Counted from the stretch's first letter, positions 49,933 to 59,986 are shown. The stretch: DNA of 64,000 bases from JABFRJ01 sp963847145 (GCA_963847145.1 CAWJYN010000003.1:620001-684000), one strand, 5' to 3'. A program made the numbers and translations. Notes: generated from the letters alone by a model not told the origin.

Positions 49933-51584
49933 GCCGGATCGATCCCGTCCTCCTCGAGATTGTCTCCCACGCGCTGGTCTCGGCGGCGGAGGAAATGTCC
50001 GTCACCGTCTGGCGGACCAGCCGGTCCACCACGGTCCGCGAGCTGCTTGACTATTCGACCGCCGTCTTTGATCGCAATGGCCGCAACATCGCGCAAGCCG
50101 CGCGGATGCCCGTGCACCTCAATTCGATGGAACTCTGCCTGCAGGAGATCATCGCCCGGCATTTGCCTTTGGAGCATTGGCACGAGGGCGACGTGATCGT
50201 CACCAACGATCCCTATTGCGGTGGCCAGCACCTGCCCGACTTTCTGGCGTTCAAACCGGTGTTCGCCGGCTTGGAGCGCGTGGCGATCACATGCGTGCTG
50301 ATCCACCATGTCGATGTCGGTGGGGGGGCGGCCGGCGGGTATAACGCGCGTGCCACCGAAGTGTTCCAAGAAGGCTTGCGGGTTCCACCGGTGCGCATTG
50401 TCCGGCGGGGCGAGATGCAGACCGACCTGTTTGCGACCATCCTGCAGAACGTGCGGGAAACCGAGACATTCCGCGGTGACTTTCTCAGCCAGATCGCGGC
50501 ATTGGAAGTGGGCGCGCGATCGGTGCGTGCACTGGCTGCGCGGTATGGCGTTGGTACGCTGATCGACGCGGGCGACGCCCTGCTGGATCACTCCGAGCGC
50601 GCCATGCGGCAGGCGATTTCGGCGCTGCCAGACGGCGTCTACACCGCCGAGGACTGCGTGGATGGCGATGGGCTTGAGCCAGGACAAAAGCGCATTGCTG
50701 TCACGCTCACGATCAACGCCGACACACTTGTTGTCGATTTCACCGGCACCGCGGCCCAGGCGGCAGGGCCGATCAACGCAACGATGGCAACCACGAAATC
50801 CGCGGTCTACTACGCCGCGATCGCGGCCTCTGGCGTTACCACGTCGGCCAACTCAGGCTGTTACCGGCCGATCACGGTAACCGCACCGGTGGCGTCACTG
50901 GTCAACGCCGGATTTCCAGCACCCGTCTCGATGCGCATGCTGACGGGGCACCGCATTGCCACCGCTGTCCTCCGGGCTTTCGCTGCCGCCGTGCCCGATC
51001 GCATTCCCGCTGCCTACTATGGCGTCACGTTCAACCACGCGATCAACATCCTCCACGCTGACGGCCGCCGGCAGGTCTATTTCGACGCGGAAATCGGCGG
51101 CTGGGGCGCGCATCCTACGGCGGACGGCGGATCGGGCCTGGCGGCCGGATTTCACAACGGCCAGAACACGCCTATCGAGATGATCGAAGCAATCTTTCCG
51201 CTTGAGTTTATCCGCTACGGGTTGCTTGCCAACTCCGGCGGCGCTGGCCAATTCCGTGGCGGCCTCGGCCTGGTTCGCGAGTGGCGCTTCACTGCCAAGC
51301 GCGGCTTGCTGAACGCATCATTCGACGCCTTTGTGTCGCGTCCCTATGGCCTCGCGGGCGGCGAGCCGGGCCGAGGTGGCCGGCTTTGTGTGACACGCGA
51401 CGGTGTGACGACTGAACTTGCCGCCAAGACCATCGGCCACGAGTTGCGTGCTGGCGACATTATCCGCATGGAAACACCTGGCGGCGGCGGCTTCGGCAAA
51501 CCAGCACTGCGCGATCCGGCAGCGATCGCGGCTGATCTCGCGGACGGCTACGTCACGCGACACTATACTGAGGGAACGCCATGA
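49929..51584 (+). CDS. Hydantoinase/oxoprolinase subunit B (HyuB family)
   Basis: The 551-residue product starts at ATG 49929, overlapping hyuA by four bases. Family landmarks are IDPVLLEIVSHALVSAAEEM, NDPYCGGQHLPDF, VDFTGTAAQAAGPIN and the C-terminal METPGGGGFGKP. It forms the complex with the A subunit. The stop overlaps the TRAP small permease start (ATGA), linking the enzyme and transporter in one transcript. Confidence 0.94.
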   Translation: MSRIDPVLLEIVSHALVSAAEEMSVTVWRTSRSTTVRELLDYSTAVFDRNGRNIAQAARMPVHLNSMELCLQEIIARHLPLEHWHEGDVIVTNDPYCGGQHLPDFLAFKPVFAGLERVAITCVLIHHVDVGGGAAGGYNARATEVFQEGLRVPPVRIVRRGEMQTDLFATILQNVRETETFRGDFLSQIAALEVGARSVRALAARYGVGTLIDAGDALLDHSERAMRQAISALPDGVYTAEDCVDGDGLEPGQKRIAVTLTINADTLVVDFTGTAAQAAGPINATMATTKSAVYYAAIAASGVTTSANSGCYRPITVTAPVASLVNAGFPAPVSMRMLTGHRIATAVLRAFAAAVPDRIPAAYYGVTFNHAINILHADGRRQVYFDAEIGGWGAHPTADGGSGLAAGFHNGQNTPIEMIEAIFPLEFIRYGLLANSGGAGQFRGGLGLVREWRFTAKRGLLNASFDAFVSRPYGLAGGEPGRGGRLCVTRDGVTTELAAKTIGHELRAGDIIRMETPGGGGFGKPALRDPAAIAADLADGYVTRHYTEGTP

Positions 51585-52213
51585 GCGACGCCAACCGCCT
51601 GTTTCCCGATGAACCGTTGCCGCAACGGATTTCGCGCGTCCTCGCCTGGATCGCTGGCGGTATGGTCCTGTTTGGATGCAGCCTGTTGATCTCGATCGAC
51701 GTGCTGACGCGGTTCTTCTTCAAGCGGGGGATGGTCGAAAGCTTCGAGATTTCAGGCTATGCGTTGGCCGCCTGCATCGGCCTCGGTCTGGCTTTCACTG
51801 TTACGTCGAAATCCAACATCCGCGTGGATATCCTGCTCGATGCGTTTCCCCGCCCGGTGCGCGTTGCGTGCGACATCCTGGCGGCTCTTTCGCTGGCTGT
51901 CATTGCGCTGACCCTGGCGTGGTTCACCTGGAAAACGCTGGCCCAGTCGCACGCCATGAGTGCCAAGTCGGTGTCAGTGCTGCAAACGCCGATGGTCATC
52001 CCGCAAGGTATTTGGTGGGTGGGGCTGTTCTGGTTCGCGGCAGTGGCGATCATCGTACCGCTGCAAGCCACCGGCCGGCTGATCAAAGGCGATGGCCCTG
52101 GCTTTGATCGGCTGATCGGCAGCCTTCGTGTCACCGAGGAAATCGAGCAGGCCGGCGCAGCGGTCACGGCCGATGCGGCCGAAGCGCTTGGCAAGACAAA
52201 GGACGTGCGATGA
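51581..52213 (+). CDS. TRAP transporter small permease (DctQ)
   Basis: The 210-residue protein has four membrane helices: about 22-44, 52-75, 88-112 and 133-160, the normal DctQ topology, with FFFKRGMVESFEISGYALA and SKSNIRVDILLDAFP in the loop regions. A C-terminal charged tail extends beyond the helices. It overlaps hyuB upstream (ATGA) and the large permease downstream (ATGA). Confidence 0.9.
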   Translation: MSDANRLFPDEPLPQRISRVLAWIAGGMVLFGCSLLISIDVLTRFFFKRGMVESFEISGYALAACIGLGLAFTVTSKSNIRVDILLDAFPRPVRVACDILAALSLAVIALTLAWFTWKTLAQSHAMSAKSVSVLQTPMVIPQGIWWVGLFWFAAVAIIVPLQATGRLIKGDGPGFDRLIGSLRVTEEIEQAGAAVTADAAEALGKTKDVR

Positions 52214-53514
52214 TCGGCACCGCTGGCCTGCTCTTGATCGGCCTCATCGCGTTGAGCCTGCCAGTGGCGGCAGCACTCGGCATTATGGGCTACGCGCTGT
52301 CTACAAAGTATGCATTCTTCCCGCTCATCGGTGCGCTTGGCGAACTGGCCTGGAACTCGTCGAACGACTTCATCCTGATCGCTGCACCCATGTTCATCAT
52401 GATGGGTGAGTTGATGCACCGGTCTGGCATGAGCGAGCGCCTGTTCACAGCGCTGACGCCCTGGTTCGCGCGCATTCCTGGACGGTTGATCCATACCAAC
52501 ATCGCGGCCAGTGCGATCTTTGCGGCCACATCGGGGTCATCGGTCGCGACGGCTGCCACTATCGGCACTGTCGCCATCCCGAACATGGACGCCGGCGGCT
52601 ACAACCGCCCGCTGTTCCTCGGCTCGATTGCGGCAGGCGGCACGCTCGGCATTCTGATCCCACCGTCGATCAACATGATCATTTATGCCGTCATCACCGA
52701 CACCTCGGTCGCTGACCTCTACGCGGCGGGTTTCATTCCGGGCTTCATGCTGGCGGGACTGTTTTCGCTGATGATCTACATGGTCGCCAGGCGGTGGCCA
52801 TCCCTTGCCGGGCCGCCCGTCGAAACTACCAATCTGTGGGCGGCACGGCGGGCCGGGCTCCGCCATCTTGTACCGCCGCTCGGGCTGTTCCTGATCGTCG
52901 TCGGCTCGATCTATGCCGGCATCGCTACGCCAACCGAAGCGGCGGCGCTCGGGCTGATGGCGACCGTGGGTCTCGTGCTCGTCAACGGGCAGATGACCCT
53001 GGCGGTGCTGGTGCGTGCGTTCGAGGGCACGGCGCGCACGACGTGCATGGTGATGCTGATCGTGATTGCCGCGTTCTTCCTCAATTTTGTGATGGTCTCG
53101 ATCGGGCTGGTGAAGGCGATCACGGATCAAGTGCTGTCGCTTGGGTGGCCACCGCTCGGCATGCTGATCGCAATCATCGTTTTCTATCTGATCCTCGGCT
53201 GCTTCATGGAAACGCTGTCGATGATGATCGCCACGACGCCCGTCGTCGTGCCGGTCATCACGGCACTGGGCTACAGCCCGGTGTGGTGGGGTATTGTGTT
53301 CGTCATTCTCATGGAGGCTGCACTCATCACGCCGCCGGTCGGGCTCAACCTTTATGTCGTGCAGGCGGTGCGCGGCAAAGGTCCTTTCTCGGACCTCTGC
53401 ATTGGCTCTTTACCTTTCGTCATGATGATGATCATCATGATCGCGATCTTGATTATGTTTCCACAGCTGGCGCTGTGGCTTCCAACCATTCTCAACCCAA
53501 AATCTGCCACCTGA
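52210..53514 (+). CDS. TRAP transporter large permease (DctM)
   Basis: The 434-residue protein is a typical DctM: about twelve membrane helices, LIAAPMFIMMGELMHRSGMS, AIFAATSGSSVATAATIGTV, GTLGILIPPSINMIIYAVIT and the YAGIATPTEAAALG signature before the second bundle, ending in ITPPVGLNLYVVQAVRGKGP. It drives sodium-coupled uptake of an organic anion together with the DctQ and DctP proteins. It overlaps the small permease by four bases. Confidence 0.96.
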   Translation: MIGTAGLLLIGLIALSLPVAAALGIMGYALSTKYAFFPLIGALGELAWNSSNDFILIAAPMFIMMGELMHRSGMSERLFTALTPWFARIPGRLIHTNIAASAIFAATSGSSVATAATIGTVAIPNMDAGGYNRPLFLGSIAAGGTLGILIPPSINMIIYAVITDTSVADLYAAGFIPGFMLAGLFSLMIYMVARRWPSLAGPPVETTNLWAARRAGLRHLVPPLGLFLIVVGSIYAGIATPTEAAALGLMATVGLVLVNGQMTLAVLVRAFEGTARTTCMVMLIVIAAFFLNFVMVSIGLVKAITDQVLSLGWPPLGMLIAIIVFYLILGCFMETLSMMIATTPVVVPVITALGYSPVWWGIVFVILMEAALITPPVGLNLYVVQAVRGKGPFSDLCIGSLPFVMMMIIMIAILIMFPQLALWLPTILNPKSAT

Positions 53515-53563
53515 GACACGTGCTCCAGTCGACACGAAGCCTCAAAACTTAGGATTTCCAGCG

Positions 53564-54638
53564 ATGACCGCGAGACACCTGCGCACACTGTTCGGCATCG
53601 CTGCCATGGTTATGGGTGGCGCGACCATGGGCGGCGCGCCGAGCGCCAGCGCTCAGCAGTTGCCCAGCACGTCTTTCAACGTGGTCGGCAGCATCGGGAA
53701 TCTATCGATGTACCTCAACCGGGAAGTGCCGTTCTGGAACGAGATCGTGCCGCGCGAATCGGGCGGACAGATCAAGGCGACGGTTAAACCGTTTACAGAA
53801 CTCGGGCTCAAGGGGCCGGAGATCTTCCGGCTTGTGTCGAGCGGCACGTTGCAGTTTGCGACGACTGTTCTGAACTACAATTCCGGCGAGGTCCCGATGA
53901 ACGAAGCGGCCGATCTTGTCGGCCTCGTCGGCTCGGTCGAAGAACTCAGAAAGACACTGGACGCGGTGCGCGCCGAGTATGCCAAATTTCTTGAGACCAA
54001 GCATAACATCAAACTCCTGGGCTTTGGCACGTACCAGGCACAGGTGATTTATTGCCGCGATCCGTTCACGACGATTGCGGATTTGAAAGGCCGCAAGGTC
54101 CGCGCGTCCGGGGCCTCGCAGCAGACATTCGTCTCGCATCTCGGCGGCTCGCCGATCACCATTGCATTCGCGGAAGTTCAACCTGCTCTCGGCAGCGGCG
54201 TGATTGATTGCGCCATCACCGGAGCACTGTCCGGCTACCGCTCGAAATGGCACGAAAGCGCGAAGTTCATCTCGCCTATGCCGATCAACTTCGGGGTCGC
54301 TGCCCATCTCGTCAATCTGGCTTGGTGGAAGACACTCGACCCCAGCGTGCAAGCCTTCCTGGAAACACAGGTCCGCAAGCTCGAAGTCTCTATTTTCGAG
54401 CAGGCGAGCACGGAAACGCAGACCGGCATCAATTGCAACACCGGCGCCGGCGCCATGCTCGGAAGGCGCCGCCGCCAGCATGAAGCTGGTCGCTGTGACG
54501 CCCGCCGACGAGGCACTGCGCAAGGATGCGCTGATCAAGGCAATTCTGCCCGCCTTCGCGCAGCGCTGCGGCGCTGACTGCGTTACCATCTGGAACGCAA
54601 CCGTCGGTCCTGCTGTCGGTGTCAAGATCGGCCAGTGA
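53564..54638 (+). CDS. TRAP transporter substrate-binding protein (DctP family), frame changes near the C-terminus
   Basis: A signal peptide (AAMVMGGATMGGAPSASAQQ) is followed by a DctP body: YLNREVPFWNEIVPRESGGQ, GLKGPEIFRLVSSGTLQFAT, LKGRKVRASGASQQTFVSHL, and IAFAEVQPALGSGVIDCAIT, the helix that contacts the ligand. The open frame turns to Arg-rich text at about 54460 and stops at 54577. The frame one base over continues normally (MKLVAVTPADEALRKDALIK, IWNATVGPAVGVKIG) to a stop at 54638. So one base was gained or lost near 54460. It follows the two permease genes. Confidence 0.88.
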
Positions 54639-54748
54639 CCGCCTGTTAACCTCGCCACGGCTTGCGTTCATTTGGCGGCTCACTCATAGTTTGCGCCTGC
54701 ACTGTGAGCGGGGATGGGACTCCGCATGCATCTGGAGAGACGATCGCC

Positions 54749-56218
54749 ATGGTGGATACTGCTGCGTCAAAGCGCCGGATCGAAACCGGCTCTCTCAATT
54801 CGCTGAATGTTCATAACCCCTACATCCAGGGCGTCTACGAGCCTGTGGCGAAGGAAACGACCGCACTCAATCTCCGTGTCGTCGGCGACCTGCCCAATGA
54901 CCTGCACGGCTGCTTCTACCGCAACGGACCCAATCCACCGAAGGCGCCGGAAGGGTTGCATCACTGGTTCGACGGCGATGGGATGATCCACGCCATCCAC
55001 TTCGAGAACGGCAAGGCCGAGTATCGCAACCGCTATATTCAGACAGCCGATCACGTGGCGGATCTCAACGGCGGATGCGGCGCGGGCGGCGTGCTGTATC
55101 CATCCTCGCGCGCGAACAAAAACTCGACGCGCGGCGACCGCGTCTACAAAGACACCGCGAATACCGATCTGGTCGTCCACAACGGTTCGGTGATGGCGTT
55201 GTGGTACATCTCCGGCCAACCCGTGCGCGTCAACGCGCGGACGCTGGAGACCATTCGCACCGAGAACTTCGGCGGCAAGCTGCCGCGGCATGTGTCAGCC
55301 CACTCCAAAGTCGATCCGAAAACCGGCGAATTCGTCTTCTTCGACTACTCGCTCTACGAGCCGTGGATGACGTTCGGCACAGTGAGCGCCAGCAATGAGC
55401 TGACGCATTTCGAACGGGTCGAACTACCCGGCCCACGCCTGCCGCACGATATGGGGCTGACCGAGAATTACGTTATCCTGCACGATCTGCCAGTTGTGTT
55501 CGCCGATCACGGCTTGCGTCGCAGCATGTGGAACATCAAGTTTGCTGACCAGCCGGCGCGTTTCGGTGTGGTGCCACGCAAGGGCCGTGGCGATCAGATC
55601 CGCTGGTTTGAAACCGACAGCTGCTACATCTATCACGTCATCAACAGCTGGGAGGATGGTGACGAGGTGGTGATGACCGCCTGCATGATGATCCCCAACG
55701 GCTTCCCGATGAACCCGTCCTATGGCGCCTATGCGCCCATGGTGAATGTGCTGGCGCTGCACGCGGTGCCCGTCGAGTGGCGCATGAACATGCGCACCGG
55801 CGAGGTCAAGAAGCGCCAACTCGATGACCGGATCGGCGAGTTCCCGGTGATCAATCTCGACTACACAGGCCAGCGCTCGCAGTGGTCTTATCATGTAGCG
55901 ATGGCGCGAACCGAACTGCAGCGGATGGCTGGGATCTACAAATACGATCTCGAGACCGGGGCTGCGAAAACGTATCTTTATGAACCACAGATGTTCGGCT
56001 CGGAGCCGGCCTTTGCACCCCGCCTTGGTGCGAAAGGCGAAGACGACGGGTATGTCATCGCCTTCGTGACGGATGAGAATACCGGCAAGTCCGAAGTCCA
56101 GGTGCTGGATGCCAAGGCCGTGGAGAAGGGCCCCATTGCGCGCGTGATGCTGCCGGTGCGCGTCCCCGCGGGCTTCCACGGAACATGGGCACGCGGCGAT
56201 CAGATCGCGGCGGCGTGA
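54749..56218 (+). CDS. Carotenoid oxygenase family dioxygenase (lignostilbene/apocarotenoid type)
   Basis: From ATG 54749 the product has 489 residues. All four iron-binding histidines of the seven-bladed propeller are present: His185 in SAHSKVDPKTGEFVFF, His233 in LPHDMGLTEN, His296 in CYIYHVINSWEDGD and His477 in AGFHGTWARGD. The N-terminus has DLPNDLHGCFYRNGPNPP, typical of the family. The enzyme cleaves a conjugated double bond with O2; substrate may be an apocarotenoid, stilbene or other phenolic alkene. It has no signal peptide. A second, related enzyme follows after 22 bases. Confidence 0.94.
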   Translation: MVDTAASKRRIETGSLNSLNVHNPYIQGVYEPVAKETTALNLRVVGDLPNDLHGCFYRNGPNPPKAPEGLHHWFDGDGMIHAIHFENGKAEYRNRYIQTADHVADLNGGCGAGGVLYPSSRANKNSTRGDRVYKDTANTDLVVHNGSVMALWYISGQPVRVNARTLETIRTENFGGKLPRHVSAHSKVDPKTGEFVFFDYSLYEPWMTFGTVSASNELTHFERVELPGPRLPHDMGLTENYVILHDLPVVFADHGLRRSMWNIKFADQPARFGVVPRKGRGDQIRWFETDSCYIYHVINSWEDGDEVVMTACMMIPNGFPMNPSYGAYAPMVNVLALHAVPVEWRMNMRTGEVKKRQLDDRIGEFPVINLDYTGQRSQWSYHVAMARTELQRMAGIYKYDLETGAAKTYLYEPQMFGSEPAFAPRLGAKGEDDGYVIAFVTDENTGKSEVQVLDAKAVEKGPIARVMLPVRVPAGFHGTWARGDQIAAA

Positions 56219-56240
56219 TTTCTAACTTGGAGCTTGTCTC

Positions 56241-57815
56241 ATGGCAGCCCAGTCCCGCGCGTCGACCGACCATCACGTAGCGCCGCACGGCATGGATCTG
56301 CCGATTGCGCGACTGAATGTGCGCCTGATGGCACCGGATGGCAAACTGCCGCCTGACGCGCCGGACTGGATCTGGAAGCTTGATCATCCCTATCTGCACG
56401 GCGTTTTCGCGCCAACCAACCGCGAGTACGACGCCGAGACCTTGGAGATCGAGGGCGAACTGCCGGCCGATCTCTATGGCGCTTACATCATGAACGGCCC
56501 CTCACAGCGCTTCGAGCCCGCCAACCGCTACCACTACTATGATGGCGATGCGATGCTGCGCGCCATCTACTTCCGCGACGGCCGCGCGTCATTCCGCCAG
56601 CGCTGGATCCGCAACGAAGTCGTTCGTGGTCGAAGACATTGCCAAGATGAACATCTGGCCCGGGCTGGCGGGGCCCTACAATTTCATGCTGCCGGGCTCG
56701 CCGATCAAAGACACCTCGAACACGGATATCGTCTATCTACGCGCGGCAAACTTCTCTCGCTGTTTTACATGGCCGGCAAACCTTACGATATCGATCCGCT
56801 GACGCTGGAGACGCGCGGCAAGGAGACGTTCGGTGGCAAGCTGAGCCATGATCTGTCCGCGCACAGCAAGGTCGATCCAGCGACGGGCGAGCTGTTCTTC
56901 TTCAGCTATGGAGATACGCCGCCCTACATGCGCTATGGTGTGGCAAGCCCAACCGGTGAACTGCTGCACGATGTGGCCATCGACATTCCGGGCCCACGCT
57001 CGCCCCACGATCTCGGACTGACGACGAACTACGCCATCCTGCACGATCTGCCGCTGTTCCACGACGTCGAACTGCTGAAGAAGACCAAGCATCGCATCTT
57101 GTCGTTTCATCGCGACATGCCGGCGCGCTTTGGCATCATTCCGCGCTATGGCCGCGCGGACCAGATCAAGTGGTTTGAGGCGGAGCCCTGCTACATTCTG
57201 CACGTGATCAATGCTTGGGAAGACGGCGACTGGGTGCATCAGGTCTGTTGCCGTCAGGCCAATCCCGACGCCAAGCGCGACAAAGCCGACGGCCCGTTGG
57301 CCTCCATGATGGCATACCGGCGCCGTGTGCACGAACTCTACAAGTGGTCGTTCAATATGGTGACGGGCGCGGTCCGGGAGGGCCGGCTGGATGATCTCAA
57401 CACGGAATTCCCGCGCATCAATCCGCTGCGCACCGGCAAAAAATCAAGGCTTGCCTTCAATCAGTTTCTGCCTTTGCCGCAAGCCGGCGGCGGCATTTCC
57501 GGGCGCTGCCAGACGTTTGATGCGCTGATCCGCTACGACACCGACACCGGCGCCCGCCAGCGCTATGACTACGGCGACGGTGTTTTCGGCAACGAGGCGC
57601 CGATCGCACCCAAGCGCGGAGCGACAGCGCTCAGTGCCGAAGACGATGCCTATGCCGTCACCTTTGTCACCGACACGAACGACTGGTCATCGGCCTGTCT
57701 GGTGTTCGATGCCAAGGACATCTCGCGCGGTCCCATCGCGAAGGTCAAAATCCCGCACCGCATCAGCGCTGGCTTTCATACGACGTGGATTCCGGGCGAC
57801 GAGATTTATGTATGA
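56241..57815 (+). CDS. Second carotenoid oxygenase family dioxygenase, with a compensated frame change
   Basis: The 524-residue frame shows the same four histidines: SAHSKVDPATGELFFF, SPHDLGLTTNYAI, CYILHVINAWEDGD and AGFHTTWIPGDE. Between about 56620 and 56750 its translation (GRRHCQDEHLARAGG...) is not family-like, while another frame there reads VEDIAKMNIWPGLAGPYNFM and PIKDTSNTDIVYLR, as expected after the first blade; the main frame then resumes at RGKLLSLFYMAGKPYD. Two opposite one-base shifts about 110 bases apart would explain this. It is divergent from the first enzyme in length and loops, so it probably has a different substrate or position specificity. Confidence 0.88.
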   Translation: MAAQSRASTDHHVAPHGMDLPIARLNVRLMAPDGKLPPDAPDWIWKLDHPYLHGVFAPTNREYDAETLEIEGELPADLYGAYIMNGPSQRFEPANRYHYYDGDAMLRAIYFRDGRASFRQRWIRNEVVRGRRHCQDEHLARAGGALQFHAAGLADQRHLEHGYRLSTRGKLLSLFYMAGKPYDIDPLTLETRGKETFGGKLSHDLSAHSKVDPATGELFFFSYGDTPPYMRYGVASPTGELLHDVAIDIPGPRSPHDLGLTTNYAILHDLPLFHDVELLKKTKHRILSFHRDMPARFGIIPRYGRADQIKWFEAEPCYILHVINAWEDGDWVHQVCCRQANPDAKRDKADGPLASMMAYRRRVHELYKWSFNMVTGAVREGRLDDLNTEFPRINPLRTGKKSRLAFNQFLPLPQAGGGISGRCQTFDALIRYDTDTGARQRYDYGDGVFGNEAPIAPKRGATALSAEDDAYAVTFVTDTNDWSSACLVFDAKDISRGPIAKVKIPHRISAGFHTTWIPGDEIYV

Positions 57816-57855
57816 GGGCGGGCGATCCGGTTCTTTCACTTCCCTTCTGCCCTTC

Positions 57856-57900
57856 GCTCTTTGCAAAGAGGAGAAGGTGCCCGGAGGGCGGATGAGGGGC
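57856..57900. repeat. Dispersed repeat typical of Hyphomicrobiales, with a 14-base palindrome
   Basis: CTCTTTGCAAAGAG (57856-57869) is a perfect palindrome, directly followed by a copy of the GAGAAGGTGCCCGGAGGGCG element that ends GGATGAGGGG. Such copies are scattered through genomes of this group. It lies in the 180 bases between the second dioxygenase and the first ABC permease. Confidence 0.65.
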
Positions 57901-57995
57901 AGGCGCCGAGCGAGCCTTGCCCCTCTCCCGGCCTTCGGCCACCGATTCAGCCCCCCGACGCAACCAGGCACGGCACGCAAGAGCAGTATAGACCA

Positions 57996-58880
57996 ATGCC
58001 CGCTGACCTCGCGCAGATTGTGCAGCTGATCGTCAACGGCGTGGCGATTGGGTCGATCTATGCGCTGGTCGCGGCTGGCCTGGTGATGACCTATAAGGCG
58101 ACCGAAGTGCTGAACTTCGCGCATGGTGATCTGCTGATGGCGTCGGCATTCGTCTGCTGGGGCTTGATCACGCTGGCCGGTTGGCCGTTCTGGCTCGCGG
58201 CACCAGCGACGATTGCTTTGATCGCAGCGCTGGCGGCACTTATTGAGATGCTCGCAATGCGCCGCATCGTTGGCCAGCCGCAGTTCGCGGGCGTGATGCT
58301 GACCATTGCGATTGGCTTCATGCTGCGCGGCGCTGTTAGCCTGACGTTTGGGCCCGACGCCCGTAACCTGCCGACACCCTGGAGCGGCCAGACCACGCGC
58401 ATCGGCGGCGTCGTACTGACCAACCTCAGCTTTGTCATCATCGTCGCGACGCTCTTGGTGACGCTCGCGCTCTTCACATTTCTCGGCCGCACGCGCGTTG
58501 GCATCTCTATTCAAGCGGCCTCGCAGAACCAGCTGGCGGCGTTCCTTGCGGGCATTCGGGTCAAATGGGTCAATTCCCTGGTGTGGGCGATTGCCGGAGC
58601 ACTTGCGGCGCTGTGCGGCATCCTGCTGGCACCGACGGCACTTGTCGATATCTCACTCTGGCATGTGGTGCTGAAATCGCTGGCGGCGCTGGTGCTCGGC
58701 GGCTTCGGGTCGATCGCTGGTGCACTGGTCGGTGGTATCGGCATCGGCCTCATCGAGCAGTTCGCCGGAGTCTACATGCCGGACGGCGTCAAGGACATCG
58801 CGGCGTATGTCATTCTGATTGTGATGCTGATCGTGTGGCCGCGCGGGCTGCTGGGAGAGGCGCACGGGCGGCGGGTGTAG
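57996..58880 (+). CDS. livH: Branched-chain amino-acid-type ABC transporter permease (LivH)
   Basis: From ATG 57996 the product has 294 residues with about eight membrane helices. IVQLIVNGVAIGSIYALVA, MTYKATEVLNFAHGDLLM and NQLAAFLAGIRVKWVNSLVW are LivH landmarks, the last being the EAA-like loop that contacts the ATPase. It forms a heterodimer with the LivM-type permease that follows after 27 bases. In catabolic clusters of this kind such transporters carry aromatic or other organic acids rather than amino acids. Confidence 0.94.
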   Translation: MPADLAQIVQLIVNGVAIGSIYALVAAGLVMTYKATEVLNFAHGDLLMASAFVCWGLITLAGWPFWLAAPATIALIAALAALIEMLAMRRIVGQPQFAGVMLTIAIGFMLRGAVSLTFGPDARNLPTPWSGQTTRIGGVVLTNLSFVIIVATLLVTLALFTFLGRTRVGISIQAASQNQLAAFLAGIRVKWVNSLVWAIAGALAALCGILLAPTALVDISLWHVVLKSLAALVLGGFGSIAGALVGGIGIGLIEQFAGVYMPDGVKDIAAYVILIVMLIVWPRGLLGEAHGRRV

Positions 58881-58907
58881 ATTGCATACGAAGCGCAGGG
58901 GAAGCGG

Positions 58908-59984
58908 GTGCGGTTTCACTATGATACGGGATACGGCGACAGCCAGCGGCTGCTGCGTTACGCGAGTGACTGGCTCGCCTGGGGCGCGCTCGCAATGGCG
59001 CTGCTGATTGCGCCGTTCGTGCTGCCACGCTTCATGATTGGCGAACTCAGCTACATCTTTATTCTGTGCACGGCGAGCCTCGGGCTGATGGTGCTGATGG
59101 GCTATACGGGGCAGGTGTCGCTCGGCCCGGCGGCGTTTGTGGCGATCGGTGCGTATGTGCACGCCGTTGTGCTCAGCATGGGTGTGCCGCTGCCGTTGTC
59201 GCTGCTGGGTGGTGCACTGACCGCCGCTGTGGCCGGCGTGATCGTCGGCGTGCCGGCGATCCGTGTTTCCGGACTTTATCTGGCCATGGTGACGATGGCG
59301 TTCTCGATCATTGTCGAGCACATCATTGGCCGCTGGAAGTCGGTGACTGGCGGACACACGGGTTTGCCGGTGCCGGACGCGTCACTGTTTGGATACTCCC
59401 TCGCCGGGCCCAAAGGGTTCTACTATCTGTGCCTCGCCGTTCTCACGCTGGTGTTCGTCGGGCTCGTCAACGTCTTGCGCTCATCAATCGGCCGCGCATT
59501 CGCGGGCGTCAGGGACAGTGAGGCGGCGGCCTACAGTCTCGGCGTGTCGGTGCCGGCCTATAAGATCGGCGCGTTCGTGCTGTCGTCAGGCGTGCTCGGA
59601 CTGGCCGGCGGATTGATGGCGCATCACGTGCAGCATTTGACGCCCGAAGGCTTCGGGCTGATCCTGTCGCTTGAATTGGTGTTGATGGTGGTGATCGGGG
59701 GGCTCGGCTCGCTGCGCGGGGCGATCCTCGGTGCCATTCTGATCGGCTTCCTGCCGCGCGTCATTTCGATGGTGAAGCCCTTACTGCCGGGGGCCAGCGG
59801 TCAACAGTTCGGCCTCGAGATTTTCGTCTATGGGCTGATTTTGCTGCTGTTTGTGCTGTTCGAACCGACGGGGCTCAATGGCCGATGGCTGAAGCTGAAG
59901 GCACTCGTCACGCATTTCCCGCTCTATCGGCGCGATACGTTCAAGCGCACCAAGACGTACATGAAATCGGAGCGCTACCGTTGA
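58908..59984 (+). CDS. livM: Branched-chain amino-acid-type ABC transporter permease (LivM)
   Basis: The GTG start at 58908, preceded by GGGGAAG, gives 358 residues. LivM landmarks include LMVLMGYTGQVSLGPAAFVA, LYLAMVTMAFSIIVEHII and the loop GVRDSEAAAYSLGVSVPAYK. An extended basic C-terminus (RRDTFKRTKTYMKSERYR) follows the last helix. It pairs with LivH. The next start codon lies just three bases after the stop. Confidence 0.93.
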   Translation: MRFHYDTGYGDSQRLLRYASDWLAWGALAMALLIAPFVLPRFMIGELSYIFILCTASLGLMVLMGYTGQVSLGPAAFVAIGAYVHAVVLSMGVPLPLSLLGGALTAAVAGVIVGVPAIRVSGLYLAMVTMAFSIIVEHIIGRWKSVTGGHTGLPVPDASLFGYSLAGPKGFYYLCLAVLTLVFVGLVNVLRSSIGRAFAGVRDSEAAAYSLGVSVPAYKIGAFVLSSGVLGLAGGLMAHHVQHLTPEGFGLILSLELVLMVVIGGLGSLRGAILGAILIGFLPRVISMVKPLLPGASGQQFGLEIFVYGLILLLFVLFEPTGLNGRWLKLKALVTHFPLYRRDTFKRTKTYMKSERYR

Positions 59985-59986
59985 GC

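Noticed and set aside
53702..54658. 318-codon minus-strand frame opposite dctP
   Set aside because: Shadow frame; the plus-strand product has a signal peptide and DctP motifs on both sides of the frame change.
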